Assembly (NCBI RefSeq): GCF_030815295.1
Contig: NZ_JAUSWP010000002.1
Reading direction: 5' to 3' (one strand)
Length of the DNA: 64,000 nt
Source: Mycoplasma yeatsii
GTDB taxonomy: Bacteria > Bacillota_I > Bacilli_A > Mycoplasmatales > Mycoplasmataceae
Made by a program: the position numbers and the translations under genes. Below the pieces are notes generated by a model, which worked only from the letters and a program-made list of their open reading frames with translations, made no database searches and was not told where the DNA came from. Positions 44,421 through 55,313 of this stretch are shown here, in pieces (position 1 is the stretch's first letter; every line of letters starts with the position of its first letter).

Positions 44421-44463
44421 TAATTAAATTAAGAATTCTAAATAGGTAGAAGAAGGGGTTATT

Positions 44464-45849
44464 ATGATCGAAATACCAGTAGAGTCTTCTTTACATGAAA
44501 ATAAAGAAACATTTGATGAAAAAAGACCAATAAATATTTTGAAAACAGTTTGTGCTTTTGCAAACACCAACACAGGTTCTATTTATATTGGAGTAAACGA
44601 TAAAAGAGAAGTTGTTGGTGTTAATGATATTGAGAATAAAATAAACAAAATATCTAGTTTTATAAAAGATAGGATAAAACCGATACCTAAGTTTGAAATA
44701 AAGACTCAAGTCATAGAAAATAAGACGGTTATCATTTTGGTAGTCGAAAAAGGAACTGAAACACCTTATTTATTAACTGAACAAAATGGTATAAACGCAT
44801 ATATAAGATATGGAGATCAAACTCATAAAGCGTCTAGAGATGAAATATTAACTTTAACACTAGAGGGCAAGAATCTTTCTTATGATAGTTTATTAACCGA
44901 TATTCCTTGAGAAAATGCAACTTTCAATATTCTTAATAATTATTTCAGAGAAAAAGGCATAAGAGTTATAGAGGGTTATAACGACTTGGTCTCTTTAGAG
45001 TTAGCTAAAAATAATGTTTTAACTAATGCGGGAGCATTGCTAGCTGATAATGGTTTTGTAAAAAATTCCTTAGTTTTTGCAACTAATTGAAAAGGACTTG
45101 AAAAATCAAATGATAATAAAAATAAGGATTTAAGAAATTTTTCAGGAAACATATTAGAGATATTAAGAAATAGCATGCAGTTTATAATGAATAACTCTCA
45201 TATTGATTTTAAAAAAATAGAAACAGAACGTTTGGAATTTCCAGACTATCCAGAACTAGCAGTAAGAGAAGCGTTAGTTAATGCGTTAGTGCACAGAGAT
45301 TATTCTAATTATTATGATCAAGTAAATATTGATATGTATACTAATAGACTAGAAATAAGTTCTCCTGGAGGTATGATAGATAGAACTAAAATTCAAGATC
45401 TAGACCCGTATAAAATAGTATCAAAAAGAAGAAATCCTATCTTAGCAAATATATTTTCTTTATTAAAATTGATGGAGCGAAGAGGAAGTGGAATTAAAGA
45501 AATTTTAAACATTTACTCAGGACAGGAAAACTATAGTTTAAACCATACACCTGAATTTACTTCAGATGATAAATCTTTTGTTGTTATTTTGAAAAATTTA
45601 AATTATGAAAATCAAAATAACCAAACATTTAGAACAAGTGATAACACTAGATCAAATACAGAAGACCAAATACGAATTGTGTTAGAATTCGCTCAAAAGA
45701 CTTATAAATTCAAAAGAATTGATATCGATAACTTATTAAATGTCTCTCCATCAAGAAGTAGAGTAATTTTAAATGAGTTAGTTGAAAACAATAAATTAGT
45801 AACAATAGGTTCTTTTAAAGATAAAGAGTATATTTTTAATAAAAAATAA
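44464..45849 (+). CDS. AlbA_2/Schlafen-like ATP-binding transcriptional regulator-like protein
   Basis: A 461-aa protein. The N-terminal AlbA_2 (divergent AAA/Schlafen-type) domain covers about residues 1-120, with the family motif ESSLHENKETFDEKRPINILKTVCAFANTNTG-IYIGVND (given here in part). The central-to-C-terminal HATPase_c_4-like part has VREALVNALVHRDYS (about 273-287), ISSPGGM, RRNPILANIF and MERRGSGI. The last ~70 residues look like a winged helix (IDNLLNVSPSRSRVILNELVENN). Such proteins are annotated as ATP-binding regulators with unproven function. The ATG follows AGAAGGGG. Eight GTTGGTA repeats precede it, and copies of the dispersed 20-nt element lie on both sides. Confidence 0.85.
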
Positions 45850-45861
45850 TATACAAACACG

Positions 45862-45881
45862 TTTCCCGCTTTAAGCATAAA
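45862..45881 (+). repeat. Dispersed 20-nt element, copy 5
   Basis: TTTCCCGCTTTAAGCATAAA (one mismatch) just after the AlbA_2 stop codon. Confidence 0.8.
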
Positions 45882-45894
45882 TATATTACAAAAC

Positions 45895-45924
45895 AAAAAC
45901 ACTACTTTTAAAGTAGTGTTTTTA
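45895..45924. terminator. Bidirectional terminator between the AlbA_2 gene and alaS
   Basis: AAAACACTACTTT-TAAAGTAGTGTTTT symmetrical stem with T's on both strands. Confidence 0.9.
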
Positions 45925-45928
45925 ATAA

Positions 45929-48619
45929 TTATTTTTTAGTATATTTTCCTTGAGCAAGGTTAGAGTTTCCTCCACCTTTAGTTTCTAATCCTTCAAGGTT
46001 GTTAAATATATCAATTGCTTTGTGTTCTGATTGTAAGCTTTCACTTACAGCAACAACTATAAAGTTAGTTTCACCTGTCTGACTAGCTAATATTACAATT
46101 AAATCTTTAAATTTATTTCTTAATTCATCAGCTAATTGTTTTAAGTCTTTGATAGTTAAGTCTTTAGTAAATAATCTAATTTCATTAATACCATCTTTAT
46201 TTAATTCTGGTTTTAATTCATTAAATTGTGATAATTTAGAAGCAGTTAATAAATCGTTAACTTTTTTATCATAATCTTTGTATAGATCTTTTAACTTAGC
46301 AAGCATTGACTTTATTACAACTAAATTTTGTTTTGTAATAGTTAAATTTTTAATTTCTGAATAAGTTTTTTCAATTTCTTGATTTTCTAATACAGCTTTA
46401 TTTTGGTTGTATTTTTCAATCACACTTTCAACTTCATCTTTAACTAGTTTAAATTGTTCATTTAAATATTCACTTACAGCTTTATTTGAAGTTAATGCTT
46501 TAATTCTGTATAAGCCACTACCTTTTGATTCTAAACCTGTAATAATGAAGTCCTCAATATCACTTGTATTGTCTACGTGAGTTCCTCCACACAATTCTGA
46601 AGAAAAGTCTCCGAATTTAACAACTCTTACAATTTCATCGTATTTTTCAGTAAAGAATGCTAATGCATTATATTTATTAATTGAATCTTCTAAACTACAG
46701 AAATAAGTTTCTCTATTAATGTGTTCATTAATTTTTTGTAATACTAGTTCTTCAGCTTTATGTAATTCATCACTTGTTGCTAATCGGTTAAAAGTAAAGT
46801 CCATACGTAAACCGTGTTCATCATTATATGATCCAGATTGCATTACACTACTTCCTAAAACTTCTCTTAAAGCAGCATGAATCATGTGAGTTCCTGAGTG
46901 ATTTTTCATAGTGTAGAAACGTTTGTCTTCATCAACTGTAGCGTTAACAATATCTCCAACTTTTAATGTTCCTGAAACTTTAACTCTATGAATGTTTTGG
47001 TGTTTTGGTCCTTGTTGAACATCAACTACAACAGCATTTGCATTATCATTTGAAATAATACCAGTATCAGCTGCTTGTCCACCTTTTTCAGCATAAAATG
47101 GAGTTTTATCTAAAATTATATAAGCTTCTGAATCTGTAACTGAATGGATTTGTTTTTGATCAGCAAACATATAAACAATTTTTGCATCACTTCTTGATGT
47201 TTCTTCTCAACCTGTAAATTCTGATTTAACATCAAGTTTAGTAAATAATTCATTTTGTTTATCTCAAGCTTTTAAATCTTTTCTACTACTTCTAGCTGTT
47301 TCTTTAGCTTGTTCTAAAAGTTCTTCAAATCCTTTAATATCAACTTCAACATTATGTTGTTGAGAAATTTCTAAAGTTTGTTCAATTGGAAAACCATATG
47401 ATTCAAATAATAATAAAGCATTTTTAGCAGTAACTTTATTTTCAGATTTGATAATTTCTTCTAATAGTTCATAACCTTTAGATAGAGTTTTTAAGAATTT
47501 TTCTTCTTCGGCTTTAATTGTTTGTTCTACTAATGTTTGTTTTTCTTCTAAATAAGGATAGAATTCTTTCATAGCTAAAACTACAGAGTCAACTAATTTG
47601 TATAAGAATGCATCAGTTATTCCTAATTCTCTTCCAAATACTGAACTTCTTCTAATTAAACGTCTAATAATGTATGCTCTATCTTTATTTCCCGGGAATA
47701 CTCCATCACTAATAGCAAAAGTACATGCTCTAATATGATCTGCAATTACTTTAAATGCTGTATTAATTCTTGTTTGTTTAGCTGTTGGATTGAAGTAATT
47801 ATCAAATGAATATTTAAATTTCTGATCACACATAGTTTCAACTTTTTGAATAGTTGGTCAGAAAATATCAGTTTCAAAGTTAGTTGGTGTGTCTTGGAAA
47901 ATTGATGATAATCTTTCTAGTCCCGCACCAGTATCGATATTTTTTCTAGGTAATTCAGCATAATTATTATTTCCATCATTATTAAATTGTGAAAATACTA
48001 TGTTTCAAACTTCAATATATCTATCATTTTCAATATCATCACTAATTAGTCTAGGTCCAATTTTTTCTGGATCTCATTTTTCACCACGATCATAAAATAT
48101 TTCAGTATTTGGCCCACAAGGTCCTTGTCCTACATCTCAGAAATTAGTATCTCTTGATAAACTAAAGATATGATCTTTTTCGATTCCAATTTCTTCAGTT
48201 CAAATTCTGTAAGCTTCTTCATCTTCATTAAATACTGTTATATATAATTTATCTTTTGGCATAGCGAATCATTTGTCTGAAGTTAATAATTCTCAAGCAA
48301 AATGAATAGCTTCTTTTTTGAAGAAATCTCCGATAGAAAAATTACCTAACATTTCAAACATAGTGTGGTGGCGCGCAGTAACTCCTACATTTTCAATATC
48401 ATTAGTTCTAATTGATTTTTGTGAGTTAGTAAGTCTAGCAGCAGGAGGTGTTTTTCTTCCATCAAAATAAGGTTTTAAAGTAGCAACTCCTGAATTAATT
48501 CATAATAAAGAAGGATCATCAACAGGGATTAATGAAACTGGTTCTAAAAAATAATGATCTTTTGATTTAAAAAAATCTAATCACATTTGTCTTATTTGAT
48601 TTGTAGATAATTTCTTCAT
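45929..48619 (-). CDS. alaS: Alanyl-tRNA synthetase
   Basis: An 896-aa class II synthetase charging tRNA-Ala, with an editing domain. The N-terminal catalytic core starts MKKLSTNQIRQMWLDFF and contains SLIPVDDPSLLWINSGVATLKPYF, MFEMLGNFSIGDFFKKEA, GQGPCGPNTEIFYD and TGAGLERL. The editing domain shows KNHSGTHMIHAALRE (HxxxH zinc site) and SSELCGGTHV (CxxxH). The C-Ala domain ends in the Gly-rich GGGNSNLAQG. Normal length. Several TGA codons are Trp. The ATG follows AAAGGAGA on the minus strand. Confidence 0.97.
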
Positions 48620-48709
48620 TTTGTTTCTCCTTTGAAAATGTTTTATTGTAACTATATTTAATTCTATCAAACAATATATTAATAAGTAATACACATAATT
48701 TCTATAGAT

Positions 48710-49207
48710 TTAAATTTTGAAAATAAGATATAAAATAAGTGAAAAAATAAATATTAAAATTGAACTTATCAAAAATATTTTTCTAAGTCTAATTAGTTTA
48801 GCTTCTTCATCTTGTAATGTTTTTTGATAACGTCTTCTTCTATCGTTAAAAAATCACATCGCGTGTTTATTTCTTATATATCCAATCGCAATACTAATTA
48901 AAAATAAAATTGAACCATAAATAATTGAAAATCATGTAGTACCTTTTCAGTTATTAAATGTTTTATTCTCTATATTTAAAGTTAAATAACCAACTAAAAC
49001 AGATAATAAACATCCAACAATAAAAATAGCTAATACAATTAATCAACCTTGTCATTTTAATGCTTTTTTTTGATTATATTCAAAAACTTTTGATGAATAA
49101 TTTCTAGAATCATAAACGCTTTTTATTTTTTGATCAACTTCTTGGTTGTAAGCTATATTATCTTTTATTCTATGTTGTTTTAGTTCTTGAGATTTTTTAT
49201 TTTTCAT
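48710..49207 (-). CDS. Small membrane protein, function unknown
   Basis: A 165-aa protein with a charged cytosolic N-terminus (about 1-50, many K/Q), then three hydrophobic segments: WLIVLAIFIVGCLLSVLVGY (about 54-73), FSIIYGSILFLISIAIGYI (about 93-111) and IFLISSILIFIFSLILYLIF (about 145-164). A basic segment (RRRRYQKTLQDEEAKLIRLRK) separates the last two. The ATG follows AAAGGAATAAAAT on the minus strand. It lies upstream of alaS on the same strand with a 90-nt gap. I do not recognise a family. Confidence 0.6.
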
Positions 49208-49477
49208 AATTTTATTCCTTTATTTACTAGTTTTATATTAAAAAAATTATTCTATAATTTTAAATTAAATCAATAAGTTTTAATGAATAATTTCACCTAA
49301 TATTTTATAATTATTAAATAGTATTTTACTAAAAATTTATATTTATAAATTTCAAAAATTTTTATTGTTTATTTTTTGACTATTTTATTTCGAAATGATA
49401 TTCTTATTAGAATAACCGGTAAGTTAAAATAGTTAACTTTAAATATAAAATACAAAAATAATAGAAAGGGATCTAGC

Positions 49478-50716
49478 ATGAAAAATAAAAAAACTATTAT
49501 TTATGATGAAAAAATAGATTTTAAAACTGAGCTATTATCAGAAGATTTTGATTTGTCAGCAGAGTTAGATAATCATGAAAAGATAAGTAAACTAACAACT
49601 ATTAAATATTGATATAGTGATTTAAATGCTAATATTTATAAGTTTTTTGTAAGACATCCTTTATACGGTTATTCATTTAAAAGAATAGTGTATGGATTAA
49701 TTACTTTACTAATTGCTATTGTTTTACTTTATGCAATCACAAGAGCGATCACTCCTGATGTTAAATATCTACCTCCAAACTATGAGAAATTAGGTTTATC
49801 ACCAAAAGCTTTAGATGAACTTTTAATTGATAGAATGAAAAAATTTGGAGTGTATGGTCCATTCTGAGAACAAGTTTTAAACTATTTAAAAAATATAACT
49901 CCGTTTATACCTAAACATATTTTAGTTAGTGCTGAATATGGAGTTGATGCTTCTGGAAATTGAACTGCAACACAATTTTTTGACACTAGATTTGTATATT
50001 TAGGAGTTGTTTCAAGTCCTTCAATTGCTGAAGAAGCATCAGATGTTTTTAAACTATTTAAAGACGCTATGCCTTATTCATTTGTGTTTGGATCAATTGC
50101 AATCTTAATTGCTAATACTTTAGGTATTTTAATCGGTATCCAACAAGCTAAAAAGAAAAATAGATTATTTGATAGTTTATTTAGTGGAGCATCAGCATTT
50201 CTTGTTGCATTACCTTCATTAGTTATTGTTTTAGTTGTATTTATATTCTCAGTTTCAATTTTAGGAAGTTCTGGACTTTACAATACAGGAACATTTGCTA
50301 CAAAATTCTGACCAATTGTAACAATGGTAATTATTAATATACCAATTGTTGCATCATACACAAGAAGATATGTATTAGAAGAAATGACTGCAGATTATGT
50401 AAAATTCACTTTATCTAAAGGTATGAGCACAAAAAGAGCTTACTACTTACATATTTTTAGAAACTCAGGAATAAGAACTATTAGAACAATACCAAGTCAA
50501 ATTATCTTAACTGTGTTTGGTTCATCAATTTTAACTGAAACTCAATGATCTATTCCTGGAATGGGACAATACATTATTAAATCAGCTGGTGGAAATGACT
50601 TTTTTGTATTCTTAGGATTTACAGTGTTATCTTCATTTGCAACAATATTTGCCTCATTATTATCAGATTTAATTTATGTTTGATTAGATCCAAGAATTAG
50701 CTTGACTAAGAAATAG
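49478..50716 (+). CDS. oppB: Oligopeptide ABC transporter permease OppB
   Basis: A 412-aa inner permease of the Opp peptide importer. A hydrophilic N-terminal extension (about 65 residues) precedes the first helix (VYGLITLLIAIVLLYAI). A ~110-residue extracellular region follows, then the binding-protein-dependent permease core with helices from about residue 195. The EAA-type coupling loop is ADYVKFTLSKGMSTKRAYYLHIFRN, and WSIPGMGQYI is a typical OppB motif. The ATG follows AGAAAGGG. First gene of oppBCDFA; 15 nt separate it from oppC. Confidence 0.93.
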
Positions 50717-50731
50717 AAAGGATTGGTAATT

Positions 50732-51745
50732 ATGCAAACTAAAAAACAAAAATCAAAAGATATTTATTCTAGTTTTACAGCAGAACAACACCAATCTTTT
50801 GAGTTCAAAAACGGAATAAGTCTAAATGAAATTGATCAAGAATTATTTACTCATGTTGGATTCCAAGAAAAAGGATTAGAATCAATTGCAACAAAACCTT
50901 ATAGTTATTGAAAAGCTGTGGGTAAAATTTTATTAAAAAGTAAAGCATTTATTATTTGTATAAGTATACTAGCTCTTTTAATAATTATGTCAATAATTAT
51001 TCCTTGGAATAAAGAAGCTGTTCCTTTACAAGGGAGAGGGCCTGGACTTAAAGCTCCTGACGCAACAAATTGATTCGGTTTAGGAAAACAAGGTGAAGAT
51101 TACTGAGTTGAAATATGATTAGGTTTAAGAACTACTCTTGCTTTCTCACTTGTAGTTGTAATAATTCAGTTAGCTATCGGAATTTTTACAGGACTTATTT
51201 GAGGATACTTTAGAAAATTAGATATTTTATTCTATCAAGTAACTGCATTAATTTTAATTGCTCCTCAACTAATTATGATTATTTTAATTATTTCTATATT
51301 AGGAACTGGTTTCTGACCAATGGTTTTAGCAGTAATTATTCAAGCGTGAATTGGACCTGCTTTAAACATTAGAGCAGCAGTTTTATTAGTTAGAAATTCA
51401 GATTATAACGTAGCATCAGTTACATTAGGTTCAAGCTCAGGAAAAATCATTAGAAAAAATATTTTCCCTAAAATATTACCTATTTTAATTCAAGTTGCAG
51501 TGTTTGCAATTCCAACTGCAATTTCAATTGAAGCAACAATCTCATATCTTGGACAAGGATTTGTCGATGGTCAAAAAATAACATCATTAGGTAAGATTTT
51601 AGAACTTGCTATCAGTGGTACTGAATGACAGGTTTTCCCACACCTATTATTAATTCCTGTAGCATTTATCTCAAGTATTTCATTGTTATTCTTTATAGTA
51701 TTAAAAGTATTTGCAGACTCATTAGATCCAAAAAATCACCGTTAG
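50732..51745 (+). CDS. oppC: Oligopeptide ABC transporter permease OppC
   Basis: A 337-aa second permease of the Opp importer. The N-terminal cytosolic extension is about 65 residues. The first helix is AFIICISILALLIIMSIIIPW, the following motif APDATNWFGLGKQGEDYW is the OppC/DppC 'HPLGTD' counterpart, and the coupling loop is ...LVRNSDYNVASVTLGSSSGKIIRKNIFPKI. It ends in FADSLDPK, a family hallmark. One Trp (IIPWNK) uses TGG; the rest are TGA. AGAAAGG precedes the start. Confidence 0.93.
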
Positions 51746-51760
51746 AAAGGAAACTTGATT

Positions 51761-53455
51761 ATGAAACAAAAAGTTATTTTATCTATTAAAAATTTAGTTG
51801 TTAAGTTTAGAGTTCGTTCTCAAGTTTTAACTTCTATTAGAAATATTAGTTTTGATATTTATGATGGTGAAACTGTTGCTATAGTTGGTGAATCTGGATC
51901 AGGAAAATCTGTTTTTACAAAAACTTTAACTAATATGTTAGAAGATAATGGATACATCGCTAATGGAACTATTACTTACTATCCAAGAAAAGATAAAAAC
52001 GCCATATCTAATTTTAAAAATGAAGTAAACTTAGTAGATTTTCATAAAAATAATTTAGAAAATAACTCAAGAAGAGAAATTAGAAAATACAATCATTTAA
52101 AAATTAAAGAAATTCAATCTCAAATCAATGAATTAGAAAAATCAACAATAGATTCTATTAATCTAAAAATTAAAGATTTAGAAAATCAAATCGAATTATT
52201 AAAAAAATATGAATTTACTAAAAATATTAAAAAAATAATTAAAAGAGATACTCTTATAAAAGAAGTTGCTAGATTAAATAAACAAATTGAATTAATCAAA
52301 GATCCTAAGAAGTTAGAATTTAAAATTAATGAATTAAAAAGATCAATTAATAGATTGAAACAAGAAAACGCTAACTTCCAATTACTTTCAATTTATAAAA
52401 AGTTTTTATATCAAAAAATTGTAAGCTTTATTAATAAAAACAAAAATGATTTTGAATATGATTTAAATTTAGCTAAAGACTATTTAAGTAAATTAGAATC
52501 AGTTGAATTTAGAAGTGATTTTGAAGATTTAATGATTGAAATTTTAACTGAAATTTCAAAAGAATCTAAAAAATTAGAAAAAGAAAAAATTGAATCATTA
52601 TTAGAAATTTGAAACTTTATTAAATTACCAAATTTCATAATCAAAAGAAGAACTGCTAAAAACTTAGAAAAACTTCGTGGTGGAACAATTGCTACAATTT
52701 TCCAAGATCCGATGACTTCTTTAAACCCTTTATTAAGTGTAGGTTTTCAAATTTCAGAGGTTTTAAGAATCCATAATAAATTATCAAGATCTGAAGCCAA
52801 AGCTGAAGCGATTAACTTAATGAAAAAAGTAGGTATTACAAATGCCGAAAAACGTTATAAAGATCTACCAAGAAAATATTCTGGAGGAATGCGTCAAAGA
52901 ATTGTTATTGCCATTGCTTTAGCATGTAGACCTAAAATATTAATTTGTGATGAGCCAACAACTGCATTAGATGTTACTATTCAAGCTCAAGTTCTAGATT
53001 TAATTAAAGAACTTAAAAAAGAATATAAATTCACAGTAATTTTTATTACTCACGATTTAGGTGTTGTTGCTAATGTTGCCGATAGAGTAGCTGTTATGTA
53101 TGCTGGTCAAATTATAGAACATGGAAAAATTGAAGAAATTTTCTTCAATCCTCAACACCCATACACTTGATCATTATTATTATCTCTTCCACAATTAGGT
53201 AAAAAAGGTGAAGATTTATATTCAATTTCAGGAACACCTCCTTCATTATTTAAAGAAATTAACGGAGACGCTTTTGCTCCAAGAAATAAATTTGCTTTAG
53301 CTATTGATTATAAATATGAACCACCTATGTTTAAAGTTTCAGACACTCATTATGCTAAAACTTGATTATTAGATCCGCGTGCTCCTAAAATCGAAAGACC
53401 AAAACAATTAGAACTTCTAAAAGAAGCTGTTCAAAATACAAAGGTTGGTGAATAA
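51761..53455 (+). CDS. oppD: Oligopeptide ABC transporter ATPase OppD
   Basis: A 564-aa ATPase of the Opp importer. Walker A is GESGSGKS (about 42-49). The signature YSGGMRQR, Walker B ILICDEPTTALD and the switch in FITHDLG all lie in the second half. Between Walker A and the Q-loop (FQDPMTSLNP) sits an insertion of about 230 residues, K/E-rich and predicted coiled coil, making the protein far longer than the ~330-350 aa of usual OppD. The C-terminal oligopeptide-type extension (HPYTWSLLLSLP...) is present without the full Cys cluster. The ATG at 51761 fits AGAAAGGA; a TTG 6 nt upstream is less likely. Confidence 0.92.
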
Positions 53456-53457
53456 TT

Positions 53458-55299
53458 ATGAATAAAGAAAAAATCATAAGAGTCCGCGACTTACTAATTG
53501 AGTTTGGTAGTGGTAAAAATAAAGTTAAAGCTGTTAAAGGTGTAAGTTTTGATATCTTTAAAGGAGAAACTTTTGGATTAGTAGGAGAATCAGGATCAGG
53601 AAAAACAACTATTGCTCGAGCAATTATGGGTATTCAACCTATTCAAGATGGTGCTATCTTTTTTGAAAATAAATTATTAAGAGGTAAAGCACCTAATGTT
53701 TATGAAATCAATAAAAAAATAGCTAGACATTTAGATGTTATGAAACAAAACCAACTAAATACTTCTATATGTTTAAATGATTATTCAAATGAATTTAAAA
53801 GAGTTTTTTATAAATATACTCAATCTAAGTTTTATAATTTTAAAACTAAAGAATTAGAAGATTATAAAGATAATGTTTCAAGAATCATTGAAGAAGGAAC
53901 TAACTTAAAAGATACTAAGTTAATAAACACTAAAAAGAATGTTAACCTTTGAATTATTTCTGAATCTATTAATGATAATTTAAAAAGGATGTTAAAAATT
54001 ATTAGATTACAAGATAAGTTATCAAAATTCTTACAAACTGTTTTTGATTATATTGAAACAAGTGAAGAACTTTCAACTGCTGTTAATCATTATCAAACAG
54101 TTGTTAGTGATATCATGATTGAAATTAAACATCTTGAAAATCAAATTTATTGAATATTACAAGAAATGACTGATATTAGAACTAAAGTTGAAAAAGGATA
54201 CCACACTTCAATTTCTAATTTCTTTGATCAACTAGGTGTTAGATTAAAAAAAGTTATTTCACTTCACAAACAAATTTCAGTTTTAATTGAAAAAGCAAGA
54301 AAAGCTCAAATAGTTAACGTAGCTTTAACCCAACCTAAAAAGAATTGAACTTCAACTTCAAGACAACTAGAATCAATCAAAGATGAAAGTTGATTAATTG
54401 GTGATTACGAAAAACTTGTTCAAGTTATTGAAAAAAATAATTTCTATAAAGCTTTAGAAAATGGAGAAATTTTCCAACAACCATCTAAAAAAGATATCAA
54501 ACAAAATAAAAAAGATATCCAAATGATTTTCCAAGACCCAAGTTCGTCATTAAATGATAGAATGGCGATTGAAGAAATCGTTCAAGAAGGATTAGATAAC
54601 TTCCCAGAACTTTATAAAAATGATGAAGTTAAAAAATCATACATTAAATGATTTAATCAAAACAATCCTCAACAAAAATTAGATGAAAATAGTGATGTAA
54701 AACTAAGTGATATTAAAAGATATTTAATCACAGAATTATTACAAACTGTTGGTATGCTTCCTGAACATCTATCTCGTTATCCTCATGAGTTTTCAGGTGG
54801 TCAACGTCAAAGAATTGGTATTGCTAGAACATTAATTATGAAACCTAAATTTGTTGTAGCTGATGAACCCATTTCAGCACTTGATGTTTCTATTCGTGCT
54901 CAAATTATGAACTTATTAAGCAAATTCCAAAAACAATTTGATTTAACTTACATATTCATCGCTCACGATTTAAGTGTTGTTAGATTCACAACAAATAGAA
55001 TTGCTGTAATTTATCGTGGAGATATAGTTGAATTAGCTGAATCAGATGAGTTATTCGAATGCCCATTACACCCTTATACTCGTTCATTACTAAGTGCAAT
55101 TCCTTTACCAGATCCTATTCAAGAAAGAAATAAAGTTCACTTTGAATATAAACCAGAAAAAGAACACCATGACTATTTAATTGATTTTCCTAAATGAAGA
55201 GAAGTTAAAAATGGTCACTATGTATATGCAAATGATAGGGAGTTCTCACAATATCAAAAAGAGTTAGACAAATATTATAAAAATAAAAAAGAAAGTTAA
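53458..55299 (+). CDS. oppF: Oligopeptide ABC transporter ATPase OppF
   Basis: A 613-aa second ATPase of the Opp importer. Walker A is GESGSGKTT (about 42-50), the Q-loop FQDPSSSLNDRM comes only near residue 360, then the signature FSGGQRQR, Walker B FVVADEPISALDVS and FIAHDLS. As in OppD, an insertion (about 270 residues, coiled coil) separates Walker A from the Q-loop, so both ATPases in this operon carry it. The C-terminus contains the family motif HPYTRSLLSAIPLPDP. It starts 2 nt after the oppD stop. Confidence 0.92.
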
Positions 55300-55313
55300 A
55301 GAAGGTGATAAGT

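Noticed and set aside
43616..45881. Integrative element with att sites at ssrA
   Set aside because: No integrase is present, and I see no second copy of the ssrA 3' end downstream of the AlbA_2 gene.
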